Shown: positions 33,170 to 41,900 of the stretch, piece after piece | Position numbering within the stretch: position 1 is the first letter of the stretch | Layout of the letters: each line of letters opens with the position of its first letter | Assembly (NCBI GenBank): GCA_050251035.1 | Contig: JBFWNN010000017.1 | Span: 24,193 to 88,192 of the forward strand | Length of the DNA: 64,000 nucleotides | Reading direction: 5' to 3' | DNA from: Taklimakanibacter sp050251035 | GTDB lineage: Bacteria; Pseudomonadota; Alphaproteobacteria; Rhizobiales; Aestuariivirgaceae | The notes under the pieces: model-generated | The model's database searches: none | What the model saw: the letters and a program-made list of their open reading frames with translations, nothing else | Told to the model about the DNA's origin: nothing | Translations under genes and position numbers: made by a program

Positions 33170-33955
33170 CTATGCCACGTGCTCCGGCTGGAGAATCGTC
33201 GTGGATATTCCTCCGTCTACGAACAAAGTATGCCCGTTGACGAAGCTCGACGCCTTGGAGGCGAGAAAGACGATCGCGCCTTTCAGCTCGTCGGGCGTGC
33301 CCCAGCGTTTCAGCGGTGTCCGGTCGCAGACGAGCTTGTAGAAGACTTTGTCGTCCATCACGCTGCGGTTTATCTCGGTGAGCATATAGCCGGGGGCGAT
33401 GGCGTTGCAGCAGATATTCTTCGGTCCCAGCTCGGCCGCGAGAGCCTTGGTGAGGCCGATGACTCCATGCTTGGCCGCGACGTAGGAAATGACGCCCGCC
33501 CTGGCTATGACGCCGGCGATCGAGGTCAGATTGATGATGCGGCCGTCACGCGCTTCCACCATGTGCACGGCGACGATGCGGGACAGCTGATAGGCAGCCT
33601 TCAGGTTCACATCGATGACCCGGTCCCAATCGGCCTCCTCGAGCTCGAACAAGCGCTTGCGGGCGACGATGCCAGCATTGTTCACCAGAATATCGATATG
33701 ACCGTGCTCGGCGCATATCTTGTCGACCGCGGACTGCGCCGCGCCGGCATCGGTGACGTCGAATGCCAGCGGCACGACTTTCAGGCCTTTCTTGCATAAG
33801 GCATCGGCCTTCTTCTCGGCTTCACTCGCCTGGACGTCGTTCAACGCCACCACCGCGCCCGCTTCGGCCAGGGCTTCGGCCATCGACAATCCCAAACCTT
33901 GCGCGGCGCCCGTGATCAGCGCAACACGTCCATCCAGTGAGAAAAGCGAATTCAT
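33170..33955 (-). CDS. Short-chain dehydrogenase/reductase
   Basis: A 261-residue SDR: ALITGAAQGLGLSMAEALAE, NNAGIVARKRLF, NLTSIAGVIARAGVISYVAA with Tyr and Lys, and a FVNGHTLFVDGG C-terminal segment. The substrate-region sequence resembles gluconate 5-dehydrogenase/2-deoxygluconate dehydrogenase type SDRs. GGGGA lies about 8 nt upstream of ATG. It is downstream of the Cys-motif gene by 59 bp and convergent with the IclR gene. Confidence 0.88.
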   Translation of the reverse strand: MNSLFSLDGRVALITGAAQGLGLSMAEALAEAGAVVALNDVQASEAEKKADALCKKGLKVVPLAFDVTDAGAAQSAVDKICAEHGHIDILVNNAGIVARKRLFELEEADWDRVIDVNLKAAYQLSRIVAVHMVEARDGRIINLTSIAGVIARAGVISYVAAKHGVIGLTKALAAELGPKNICCNAIAPGYMLTEINRSVMDDKVFYKLVCDRTPLKRWGTPDELKGAIVFLASKASSFVNGHTLFVDGGISTTILQPEHVA

Positions 33956-34014
33956 TTCATAGTCCCCTGTTTAGGTGAAGCAGTATCGGTGAAACTCCAG
34001 GCGCGCCGGACGTT

Positions 34015-35061
34015 CTATTTCGAGCTTCCAAGCGGCGATGCGGAGGAAGGCTTGCGCTTGCCGAGCCGTTCATAGACCTCGGCCGGAACATCGCGCGGGT
34101 CTCTGTAGATCGTCCAACTGCAGACCGCCGGCTTGCCCGAGCCATGGACGGGCGGCTCGACGACTCTCACGGGATAGCCGAAATGCTCCATGGGCAGCTT
34201 CTCGAGGATGACGCAGCAATGCGCGCAGTAGGCGCAAATGCCGGCCGTGTTCCAGGCAAAATCATGCGGCCGCTCGAGCACGCCGAAGTCGAAAGGCGGC
34301 TCCATCAGGGGCGCGCGCCCGGTCAGCGGGTCTCCGCCCACCGTGCGCCCACCGCTTCCGCATGGGTGGAAGCGCAAAGTCACCCGATCGGCGAACTCCT
34401 CGAAGTCCACCGATCCATCGCGATTTGGGCCTGCAAGATGGGCATGCATCGATTCGAAGCTGAGGAAGACGAGCTCCTCGAATATCTCGGCCCAGGAATG
34501 CTTGGCCGTGTCGAACTTGGCGTAACGCTTTTCAAACCAGTCGCCGATGACCCAGCCTTCGTACATCTCTCCGATGGCTTCTTCACCGAAATGGCGGATG
34601 ACGACATCCATGAGGCCGGCAATATAGTCGACATCGGAATCATGCAGCTCGCGCCACTTGTCCCGCAAGCGCGCCAGGATGGCCGTGGCCTGCTCGTCTC
34701 CGGACGTTCGCAACAGCTCGAGATCTTGCTCGATGAACTGCCAGGCTTGCCCACGGTCGCTGCTGAAGTGCGGATAGCGGAGCACGATCAGATCGGTCAG
34801 GCGCGCTTCCTCCCGTGCCAATGCTTCCGCCGTCAGGCCTTTATCCGCCAGGCACTTGCGAATGCTGGGAAGCCATTGGTTATAGATCCCGAAGATGACG
34901 CGCGCTTCCTCGACAAAATAAGCGGCGGCCTCCAGGGCTTCCTCTCGCCGCCCTTTCTCCAGTTCCTGCACGGCAAGCGCGTAGGTTCCTGTCCGGAGGC
35001 TGTCCCACTTGTCCGTGCGGACTTTCCGGTTGTAGCGAGGATCAAAAGCTATGAGGGGCAT
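34015..35061 (-). CDS. Uncharacterised protein with C-terminal Cys-motif domain
   Basis: A 348-residue soluble protein that I cannot assign to a named family. The N-terminal two thirds (about 20-200) looks alpha-helical and charged. The C-terminal part holds FHPCGSGGR at 231-239, then CAYCAHCC at 276-283, and Cys314, within aromatic-rich sequence (FDFGVLERPHDFAW; HFGYPVRVVEPP). The Cys/His spacing suggests a metal or iron-sulfur site or a reactive thiol centre. No signal peptide. It is the first gene of a leftward pair with an SDR and carries two copies of the TCAATATATGAT motif upstream, tying it to the E1 gene. No clear ribosome binding site before ATG 35061. Confidence 0.75.
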   Translation of the reverse strand: MPLIAFDPRYNRKVRTDKWDSLRTGTYALAVQELEKGRREEALEAAAYFVEEARVIFGIYNQWLPSIRKCLADKGLTAEALAREEARLTDLIVLRYPHFSSDRGQAWQFIEQDLELLRTSGDEQATAILARLRDKWRELHDSDVDYIAGLMDVVIRHFGEEAIGEMYEGWVIGDWFEKRYAKFDTAKHSWAEIFEELVFLSFESMHAHLAGPNRDGSVDFEEFADRVTLRFHPCGSGGRTVGGDPLTGRAPLMEPPFDFGVLERPHDFAWNTAGICAYCAHCCVILEKLPMEHFGYPVRVVEPPVHGSGKPAVCSWTIYRDPRDVPAEVYERLGKRKPSSASPLGSSK

Positions 35062-35447
35062 AAAGCGTGTCTGACCACTGTTGACTGAGCAGACGCTAAC
35101 AGCGGCACGTCATTAATGTCAATATATGATTATTATATCAATATATGATGTTTTTTGACACGCTCAAGAGGATGGCCATGACGTCGAGGCGCTGAGCAAT
35201 GGCCGGGCCTGGATAAGGAATGGACGAGTAAGGACGTTCCTGGGATGCCGAGCCCGCCGCCAGATCAGACATAGCCCAGGACGATGTTCCGCAGCCGGCC
35301 CGTCGATGATTGAGAATTGCTCAAGCCGCGCACAAACAAATCTACGGTCCGCGCTTTTGGCCAGTGGTCTACCGTGCTCATGCGCTCGTCCCCAACGCAT
35401 CCGGCGCCGCGGTCGGTCGGCGCGCTCGCCTATTGTTTCGGTGACCT
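35062..35447. other. 386-bp non-coding region
   Basis: It holds the AT-rich operator cluster at 35118-35150 close to the leftward gene. The rest (35170-35440) has no convincing ORF, RNA gene or repeat; short ORFs there lack codon bias, start signals and homology. Confidence 0.6.
35118..35150. promoter_or_regulatory. AT-rich operator cluster: two copies of TCAATATATGAT
   Basis: GTCAATATATGAT at 35118-35130 and ATCAATATATGATG at 35137-35150; the starts are 19 bp apart, close to two helical turns, which suits a dimer-of-dimers or cooperative regulator. The cluster is 57-89 bp upstream of the start at 35061. The 12-mer is identical to the one at 30107-30120. Confidence 0.6.
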
Positions 35448-35960
35448 ATGACGATCCGTGTGAAGACCCCCGTGGACCTCGCCCATGATGCATCCTCCCT
35501 GCGCGACGCGATGCGGCATGTCGCCGAAAGTGTGAGCGTCGTCACCGCGGGCGTGGGTGATGATCGCACCGGCCTGACCGTCACCTCGGCGACATCGCTC
35601 TCGATCGAGCCGCCGACGATGATCCTTTGTGTCAATCGCAAAGCGTCGTCTTGGCCGGTCATCCGGAAGCATCGTCACTTCTGCGTCAATTATCTCGAGC
35701 GCACACAGCGGGACGTCGCCGAGCGCTTTGCCGGCCGGGGCGGCATCAAAGGCGTGGAACGCTATGCGAAAGCAGCCTGGACCACATTGGTGACCAACGC
35801 GCCTGTGCTCGCCGGGTCGGTAACATCGATCGATTGCCGGGTCGACGAATTCATCGAGCGTCATACGCATGTGATCGTCATAGGCCGGGTCGAGGCGGTG
35901 CAGGTGAATGGCGGTGATCCCCTGGTCTATGGCCACGGCCGCTTCGGGTCCTTTGCATAA
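35448..35960 (+). CDS. Flavin reductase family protein
   Basis: A 170-residue split-barrel flavin reductase: LRDAMRHVAESVSVVTAGVG, GLTVTSATSLSIEPPTMILC, CVNYLERTQRDVAERFAGRG and a C-terminal YGHGRFG segment. It probably supplies reduced flavin to a monooxygenase. No monooxygenase is adjacent; the nearest group D oxygenase is 33 kb away with its own reductase. It precedes the sugar importer in the same direction, but a 159-bp gap with its own operator separates them. Confidence 0.85.
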   Translation: MTIRVKTPVDLAHDASSLRDAMRHVAESVSVVTAGVGDDRTGLTVTSATSLSIEPPTMILCVNRKASSWPVIRKHRHFCVNYLERTQRDVAERFAGRGGIKGVERYAKAAWTTLVTNAPVLAGSVTSIDCRVDEFIERHTHVIVIGRVEAVQVNGGDPLVYGHGRFGSFA

Positions 35961-36038
35961 CGCGAGTCTTCCGATCCGCCACCACCCGCGCCGACGCACA
36001 TGGCGCAGATGACGCTGCGCCATCCCGTGGATTACTCT

Positions 36039-36070
36039 TGTAAATCTGATTTTACATTTGTAATAATACA
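36039..36070. promoter_or_regulatory. Operator candidates for the SorC-type regulator
   Basis: Two adjacent inverted repeats: TGTAAA-N6-TTTACA at 36039-36056 and TGTA-N4-TACA at 36059-36070. They end 50 bp before the sugar binding protein start at 36120, in an AT-rich promoter stretch. The SorC-type regulator encoded at 39832 in the same operon is the likely ligand-responsive binder (inference). Confidence 0.55.
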
Positions 36071-36119
36071 GCGACATACCGATAAATCCTCAAAAACCGA
36101 TCACCATGGGAGGCTCGAC

Positions 36120-37469
36120 ATGAAAAAACTGCTCCAGGCCGCGGTCTGCTCGCTGGCGCTTCTCGCCGCGGTCGCGGCCGGGCCGACGACCGCCAAGGCC
36201 GACTGGCTCGAAACCGCCGCCGCCCCGCTCAAGGGCACCGAGATCAACGGCATCTTCCTCGACCGCCCGGGCTACCGCGCCATCATCAAGCTCCTGCCCG
36301 AATTCGAAAAGAAGACCGGGATCAAGGTGAAATACGAGATCGTGCCCTATGAGAACACCCGCGAGAAGGAAGTGCTCAACTTCACCTCGAGCGGCGAGCT
36401 CACCATGGCGCTGGTCGATCTCGTCTGGATCGGCGAGTTCGCCGAGAACGGCTGGATCGTGCCGGTCGAGGAGTTCACCAAGGACGCGTCGATCACCGAT
36501 CCCAATCTCAACCTCAAGGGCTTCTTCCCGCTGCTGCTCGATGCCTTCGGCTCGTGGGGCGGCAAGGTCTACGGGCTCCCCTTCGACAATTATTCGGGCC
36601 TGCTCTTCTACAATTCCTGCAAGCTCAAGGATGCGGGCTTCGACAAGCCGCCCGAGACCTGGGACGAGCTCCTCAAGACCTATGCACCCAAACTCACCAA
36701 TGCCGACAAGAAGGAATATGCCTTCGCGCTCCAGTCGCTGCGCGGCGAGACGCAGTCGGCCGACAGCTTCATGCGCGTGCTGTGGCCGTTCGGCGGCTCG
36801 CTCCTCACCAAGGAGTTCAAGTCGAACCTGGGCAGCGCCGAAAGCCAGGCCGGCCTCAAATTCCGCCAGGAGCTGATGAAATACATGCCGCCCGGCATCG
36901 TCAGCTTCGATCATGCCGAGGCGGTCAACGCGCTGGCGCAGAACCAGGTGGCGATGATCACCGAATGGTCGGCCTTCTACGGCACGCTCACCGATCCGGC
37001 CTCGTCCAAGCTCGGCGACTGCCTGGCGGTGGCGCCCGAGCCCGCGGGTCCCGCCGGCCGGTTGCCGGCGCTCGGCGGCTTCTCGCTCGCGGTCGCCGCC
37101 CAGGCTACCCCAGAGCAGCAGAAGGCATCCTGGCTCTTCATCCAATGGGCGACCTCGGAAGAGATCGCGCGCGCCTATGTCGAGGCGGGTGGCGTATCGG
37201 GCCGCATGGCCATCTACGAACAGGCGGACATCAAGGCGAAATACAAGTTCGTCGAGCCGATGGTCGCCTCCTGGCAGAAGGGCGTGCCGGAATTCCGCCC
37301 GCGCTTCCCGGCCTGGCCGGCGATCTCCGAGATCATCGCCGAATTCGGCAGCAAGATGATGCTGGGCGAAGTCTCGACCGAAGACGGCGCCAAGGAGATC
37401 GGCGCCCGCATGGAGCCGATCCTCGAGAAGGAAGGCTATTACGACGGCAAGAAGCCCTTGCTGCAGTGA
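36120..37469 (+). CDS. Sugar ABC transporter substrate-binding protein (SBP family 1)
   Basis: A 449-residue extracellular binding protein: signal peptide MKKLLQAAVCSLALLAAVAA with cleavage near AKA-DW (about residue 29), then NGIFLDRPGYRAIIKLLPEF and MALVDLVWIGEFAENGWIVP. It belongs to the MalE/UgpB/polyol family. GGGAGG sits 6 nt upstream of ATG. It heads the operon SBP - SIS - permeases - SorC - ATPase. Confidence 0.9.
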   Translation: MKKLLQAAVCSLALLAAVAAGPTTAKADWLETAAAPLKGTEINGIFLDRPGYRAIIKLLPEFEKKTGIKVKYEIVPYENTREKEVLNFTSSGELTMALVDLVWIGEFAENGWIVPVEEFTKDASITDPNLNLKGFFPLLLDAFGSWGGKVYGLPFDNYSGLLFYNSCKLKDAGFDKPPETWDELLKTYAPKLTNADKKEYAFALQSLRGETQSADSFMRVLWPFGGSLLTKEFKSNLGSAESQAGLKFRQELMKYMPPGIVSFDHAEAVNALAQNQVAMITEWSAFYGTLTDPASSKLGDCLAVAPEPAGPAGRLPALGGFSLAVAAQATPEQQKASWLFIQWATSEEIARAYVEAGGVSGRMAIYEQADIKAKYKFVEPMVASWQKGVPEFRPRFPAWPAISEIIAEFGSKMMLGEVSTEDGAKEIGARMEPILEKEGYYDGKKPLLQ

Positions 37470-37482
37470 TCGACACGTGATG

Positions 37483-37504
37483 GCGCGCCCGCGACCGGGC
37501 GCGC
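37483..37504. other. Strong GC-rich hairpin after the sugar binding protein gene
   Basis: A 9-bp GC stem (37483-37491 with 37496-37504) and 4-nt loop, 13 bp after the stop at 37469 and before the SIS start at 37526. No T-run is present, so partial attenuation or 3'-end protection is more likely than complete termination. Confidence 0.55.
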
Positions 37505-37525
37505 GCCCCATCCGGAGTCCTGAAC

Positions 37526-38080
37526 GTGGCTGACGATCTGTATCAGGCAGCGCTGGCGGAGATCGGCGACGTCTTCCGGCGCGTCGACGACGCGAATGTC
37601 GAGGCGGCGATCGCCATGATCGCCGACGCCCGACGCATCGCGATCCATGGCGTCGGGCGCGAGGGCCTGCAGATGAAGGGCTTCGCCATGCGGCTCTTCC
37701 ATCTCGGCCTCGATGTCGCGGTGGTGGGCGACATGACGACGCCCCCTGTCGGACAGGACGACCTGCTCTTCGTCTCGGCCGGGCCCGGCTATTTCTCGAC
37801 CATCGCCGGGCTCATGGGCGTCGCCCGCGCGGCCGGCGCCCGCACCTTGCTCGTCACCGCCCAGCCCCAAGCCAGATGCGCCGAGCTCGCCGATCTGGTG
37901 CTGCATCTGCCGGCCCAGACCATGGCCGACGACCGCTCGGGACGCGTCTCGGTGCTGCCGATGGGATCGCTCTATGAGGGCGCGCAATATATCCTCTTCG
38001 AGGCGATGATCCTTCGACTGCGCGACCGGCTCGGCGTGGCCCCCGAGAAGATGCGGGCCAATCACACCAATCTCGAATAA
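37526..38080 (+). CDS. SIS-domain sugar isomerase (6-phospho-3-hexuloisomerase-like)
   Basis: A 184-residue single SIS domain protein: IAIHGVGREGLQMKGFAMRL (phosphosugar loop), LFVSAGPGYFSTIAGLMGVA and LVTAQPQARCAELADLVLHL. Such proteins isomerise phosphorylated ketoses/aldoses. The start is GTG at 37526 with GGAG upstream. Placement inside a sugar importer operon implies it acts on the phosphorylated imported sugar, though no kinase gene is in the operon. Confidence 0.85.
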   Translation: MADDLYQAALAEIGDVFRRVDDANVEAAIAMIADARRIAIHGVGREGLQMKGFAMRLFHLGLDVAVVGDMTTPPVGQDDLLFVSAGPGYFSTIAGLMGVARAAGARTLLVTAQPQARCAELADLVLHLPAQTMADDRSGRVSVLPMGSLYEGAQYILFEAMILRLRDRLGVAPEKMRANHTNLE

Positions 38081-38081
38081 C

Positions 38082-38996
38082 ATGGCCTCGATGACGACTC
38101 CGCGGCCCAAGCTCGATCCCGGCTACAGCTCCTGGACACCGTTCCGGTTCCTCGCCCCGGCGGTGCTGGCGCTCCTCGCCATCGGCATCTATCCGACCCT
38201 ATTCGCCATCGTCACCTCCTTCCGCGAATACCAGCTGACGCGCCCGCGCAGCGGCTTTCCCTTCATCGGCCTCGACAACTACAAGACCATCCTGTTCGAC
38301 AGCACGTTCCGCGAGTCGCTTTTCCTCACCTTCAAGTTCTTCCTGTTCTCGATGCCCTGCCAGCTGGTGCTCGGTCTCGCCATCGCGCTCCTCCTGCATC
38401 AGCCGGGGGCGGGCCTCTTGCGCTCGGTCGCGCGGGTGGCGCTGGTGGTGCCGCTCGCCACCACCTATGCCGTGGTCGGGCTCATCGGGCGGCTGATGTT
38501 CAACCGCGACTTCGGCGTCGCCAACGAGGTCCTGTCCTGGTTCGGCATCGCCGGCATCGACTGGCTGGGCTCGCCCAACGGCGCCTTCGCCGCCGTCGTC
38601 GCCATGGATGTCTGGCAGTGGACGCCCTTCTGCGCGCTCATCTTCCTCGCCGGACTGTCGATGGTGCCGGTCGAGATCGAGGAGGCGGCGCGGCTCGAGA
38701 CGTCGAGCAAATGGCAGTTGCTCAAGCGGGTGCAGGCGCCCTATCTCCTGCCGGGACTGACGGCGCTGCTGATCCTGCGCTCGGCCGACATGCTCAAGCT
38801 CTTCGACATGGTCTTCGTCATGACCCGCGGCGGGCCCGGTGCCGCCACCGACCTCATCTCCGTCTATATCCAGCGGGTCGGCTTCAAGATCTTCGACATG
38901 GGCCTCGCCTCGGCCCAGGCGGTCGTGCTCATGATCCTCGCCGTCATCCTGAGCCGGCTCTATATCCGCCTCATCTACAGGGAGATCGAGGGATGA
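38082..38996 (+). CDS. Sugar ABC transporter permease (MalF/UgpA-like)
   Basis: A 304-residue permease with six helices; the EAA loop reads EEAARLETSSKWQLLKRVQA and the C-terminus ends IRLIYREIEG. It starts 1 bp after the SIS stop and overlaps the next permease by 4 bp. Confidence 0.9.
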   Translation: MASMTTPRPKLDPGYSSWTPFRFLAPAVLALLAIGIYPTLFAIVTSFREYQLTRPRSGFPFIGLDNYKTILFDSTFRESLFLTFKFFLFSMPCQLVLGLAIALLLHQPGAGLLRSVARVALVVPLATTYAVVGLIGRLMFNRDFGVANEVLSWFGIAGIDWLGSPNGAFAAVVAMDVWQWTPFCALIFLAGLSMVPVEIEEAARLETSSKWQLLKRVQAPYLLPGLTALLILRSADMLKLFDMVFVMTRGGPGAATDLISVYIQRVGFKIFDMGLASAQAVVLMILAVILSRLYIRLIYREIEG

Positions 38997-39814
38997 GCGT
39001 GAAGCCGAGCCGCATCCTCCATGCACTGGGCCTTGTCGCCGTCATCCTGATGACGCTCTTCCCCTTCTATTGGATGCTGGCGAGCAGCCTCAAGACGCAG
39101 ACCGACCTGCTGGCCAGCCCGCCTCTGTGGTGGTTCACCCCGACCTTCGCCAACTACCTCGAAGTCTACAATGACGGCATGCTCTTGGGCGCCGTCGCCA
39201 ACTCGCTCATCGTCGCGGTCTTCGCCACGCTGCTGTCGGTGGGCCTCGGCACGCCCGCGGCCTTCGCCCTGGCGCGTTACGACTTCCGCGGCAAGTCGGA
39301 CCTGTGGTTCTGGTTCATCTCCAACCGCATGATCACGCCGGTGGCGCTGGCGCTGCCCATCTACATCATCGCGCGCTCGCTCGGCCTCCTCGACAGCTAT
39401 CTGGTGCTGGTGCTGGTCTACATCACCTTCAACCTGCCGATCGTCGTGTGGATCTGCACCGACCAGTTCAAGTCCATCCCGCCCGAGATCGAGCAGGCGG
39501 CGCGCCTCGACGGCGCCGGCCAGTGGACCATCTTCCGGCGCATCTATCTGCCGCTCGGCCTGCCGGGGGTCGCGGTGTCGGCGATCTTCAGCTTCATCTT
39601 TTCCTGGAACGAGCTGCTCTACGCCCTGGTGCTGATCAACAAGACGGAGCGCAAGACCGCCGCGGTCGTGGCGACGAACTACATGTCGGGCTATGAGCTG
39701 CCGTGGGGCAAGATCATGGCGACCGGCTCGATCATCGTGCTGCCGGTCATCATCTTCGCGCTCATCGTCTCGCGCCACATGGTGCGCGGGCTCACCATGG
39801 GCGCCACGAAATAG
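38993..39814 (+). CDS. Sugar ABC transporter permease (MalG/UgpE-like)
   Basis: A 273-residue permease: N-terminal helix ALGLVAVILMTLFPFYWMLA, EAA loop EQAARLDGAGQWTIFRRIYL, and a GLTMGATK tail that is typical of this family. ATG overlaps the stop of the upstream permease (ATGA), so the two are translated together. Confidence 0.92.
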   Translation: MSVKPSRILHALGLVAVILMTLFPFYWMLASSLKTQTDLLASPPLWWFTPTFANYLEVYNDGMLLGAVANSLIVAVFATLLSVGLGTPAAFALARYDFRGKSDLWFWFISNRMITPVALALPIYIIARSLGLLDSYLVLVLVYITFNLPIVVWICTDQFKSIPPEIEQAARLDGAGQWTIFRRIYLPLGLPGVAVSAIFSFIFSWNELLYALVLINKTERKTAAVVATNYMSGYELPWGKIMATGSIIVLPVIIFALIVSRHMVRGLTMGATK

Positions 39815-39831
39815 GACGGCGGGACCCGAGC

Positions 39832-40809
39832 ATGGCCAGCGACACGCGCAGCACCGACCTCGGCGACTATCTCGCCAATGCCGAGCCCGAGCATATTCGC
39901 GCGCGCGTCGCCTATCTCTATTTCGTCGCCGGCCAGACCCAGCAGGACATCGCCAACAGTCTCGGCATCACCCGCCTGCGCGTCAACGGCATCGTCGGGC
40001 AATGCCGCATCGACGGCTCGGTGAGCGTCGACGTGCGCATCCCGATCGCCGACTGCGTCGTCCTCGAGGAGCGGCTGAAGGCGCGCTTCGGGCTCGCCTC
40101 GGCCACCGTCGTCCCCAGCATCGACGACATCGACGTGCTGCAGCGCATGATCGGCGAGGCGGCCGGCGCCCTGCTCGACCGGCTGATCGGCAATGGCATG
40201 GGCCTCGGCGTCGGCTGGGGCCGGACCTTGAGCTGGGCCACCAACCGGATGACGCGCCGGCGCTATGCCGAGAGCTGGGTGGCGACGCTGATGGGCGGGC
40301 TCACCCGCGGATCGGGCACCAACACCTTCGAGGTCGCCACCCATTTCGCCCAGGCGCTCGGTGCCGAGTGCTACTATCTGGCGGCGCCGCTCTATTGCCC
40401 GAGCGTCGAGAGCCGCGAGATGCTGCTCACCCATCACGGCCTCGCCGATGTGATGCGGCGGGCGCGCAGCGTCGACATCGCGCTCGTCTCGAGCGGCGAT
40501 TTCTCCAAGCGCTCGCAGCTCGCGGTCACCCCCTCCGTCAAGGAGAACCTCGCCGGCCTCAGCGCCGCGGGCGCCATCGGCGACCTGCTCGGCTCGTTCC
40601 TGACCGCCGAGGGCGAACTCGCCGACCATCCGCTCAACGAGCGGGTCATGGCCCTCAATATCCGCGATCTCGCCCGGATCAAGACCTCGATCCTCGTTTC
40701 CGGCGGGCTCTACAAATTCGACATCGTCCGGGCGGCGCTGGTCTCGGCCTGCGTGAACGGCATCGTCACCGACGAGGCCCTCGCCCGCGCCATATTGGAA
40801 AAATCATGA
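39832..40809 (+). CDS. SorC/DeoR family sugar-binding transcriptional regulator
   Basis: A 325-residue SorC-type regulator: N-terminal HTH with RVAYLYFVAGQTQQDIANSL and GITRLRVNGIV, then a large sugar-phosphate-binding domain (from about residue 65) with RGSGTNTFEVATHFAQALGA and a C-terminal NGIVTDEALARAI. It is encoded within the operon it probably controls; a phosphorylated sugar would be the inducer. The next gene starts inside its stop codon (ATGA). Confidence 0.9.
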   Translation: MASDTRSTDLGDYLANAEPEHIRARVAYLYFVAGQTQQDIANSLGITRLRVNGIVGQCRIDGSVSVDVRIPIADCVVLEERLKARFGLASATVVPSIDDIDVLQRMIGEAAGALLDRLIGNGMGLGVGWGRTLSWATNRMTRRRYAESWVATLMGGLTRGSGTNTFEVATHFAQALGAECYYLAAPLYCPSVESREMLLTHHGLADVMRRARSVDIALVSSGDFSKRSQLAVTPSVKENLAGLSAAGAIGDLLGSFLTAEGELADHPLNERVMALNIRDLARIKTSILVSGGLYKFDIVRAALVSACVNGIVTDEALARAILEKS

Positions 40810-41900
40810 CGACACCGGGAAACGCGCCCTTCCTCAGCCTCAAGAACGTGGTCAAGACCTTCGCCGGCCATACCGCCGTCAGGGGTGTCAGCTTCGATGC
40901 CGAGCCGTCCGAATTCATCGTCTTCGTCGGCCCGTCGGGCTGCGGCAAGTCGACCCTGCTCAGGATCATCGCCGGCCTCGAGGAGGCGAGCGAGGGCAGC
41001 GTCTTCATCGCGGGCCGCGACGTCACCCATATTGCGCCGGCAGAGCGCCAGGTCTCGATGGTGTTCCAGTCCTATGCGCTCTATCCGCATATGACGGTGT
41101 TCGACAACATGGCCTTCGGGCTCGAGATGATCAAGACGCCGCGGGCCGAGATCGAGCGCCAGGTGCGCGAGACGGCGCGCATATTGCAGATCGAGCCGCT
41201 GCTCGAACGCAGGCCGCGCCAGCTGTCCGGCGGCCAGCGCCAGCGCGTCGCCATCGGCCGGGCGATCGTGCGCAAGCCGAAGCTCTTCCTGTTCGACGAG
41301 CCCTTGTCCAATCTCGACGCCGAGCTCCGGACGCAGATGCGCGTCGAGATCGCCAAGCTGCATCGCGATCTCGGCGTGACCATGGTCTATGTCACGCATG
41401 ACCAGATCGAAGCCATGACGCTGGCCGACCGCATCGTCGTGCTCAGGGACGGGCTGGTGGAGCAGGTCGGCTCGCCGGCCGACCTCTATGACAACCCCGC
41501 CAATGTCTTCGTCGCGGGCTTCATCGGCTCGCCCAAGATGAATTTCCTCACCGCCGAGGTGGCCGGCTGCGACGGCCGGCAGATGACGCTCGCCGGCCAC
41601 GGCCTCGTCGCGGGGGGCTTGCGCGTCGCGCAGCCTCAGGCGGCGCTCAAGCCGGGTGACAGGATCACGCTCGGCATCCGTCCATCCTCCCTCGCGCAGG
41701 ACGAGGCGCAAGGCACGATCGCGCTGACCGTGGATGTGACGGAGAATCTCGGCGGCGAGACCCAGATCTACGGCAAGACCGGCGCCGGCGATCCGATCGT
41801 GTGGCTGGCGCAGGGACGCCCGCAGGTGAAGGCCGGCGACACGGTGCGTCTTGCCGCCGGCAAGGTCTATCTGTTCGATCAGGCCGGCAAGGCGCTCTGA
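40806..41900 (+). CDS. Sugar ABC transporter ATP-binding protein (UgpC/MalK-like)
   Basis: A 364-residue ATPase with Walker A GPSGCGKSTLLRIIAGL, Q-loop VFQSYALYPHMTVFDNMAFG, signature LSGGQRQRVAIGRAIVRKP, Walker B LFLFDEPLSNLD and a C-terminal regulatory OB/TOBE domain (about 235-364). It completes the sugar importer. Its 3' end overlaps the convergent LysR gene by 22 bp. Confidence 0.93.
   Translation: MTTPGNAPFLSLKNVVKTFAGHTAVRGVSFDAEPSEFIVFVGPSGCGKSTLLRIIAGLEEASEGSVFIAGRDVTHIAPAERQVSMVFQSYALYPHMTVFDNMAFGLEMIKTPRAEIERQVRETARILQIEPLLERRPRQLSGGQRQRVAIGRAIVRKPKLFLFDEPLSNLDAELRTQMRVEIAKLHRDLGVTMVYVTHDQIEAMTLADRIVVLRDGLVEQVGSPADLYDNPANVFVAGFIGSPKMNFLTAEVAGCDGRQMTLAGHGLVAGGLRVAQPQAALKPGDRITLGIRPSSLAQDEAQGTIALTVDVTENLGGETQIYGKTGAGDPIVWLAQGRPQVKAGDTVRLAAGKVYLFDQAGKAL

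Noticed and set aside
39693..41900. A 735-codon frame suggesting a regulator-ATPase fusion
   Set aside because: The N-terminal half is a shadow of the SorC gene in another frame; the ATPase starts at 40806 by ATGA overlap.
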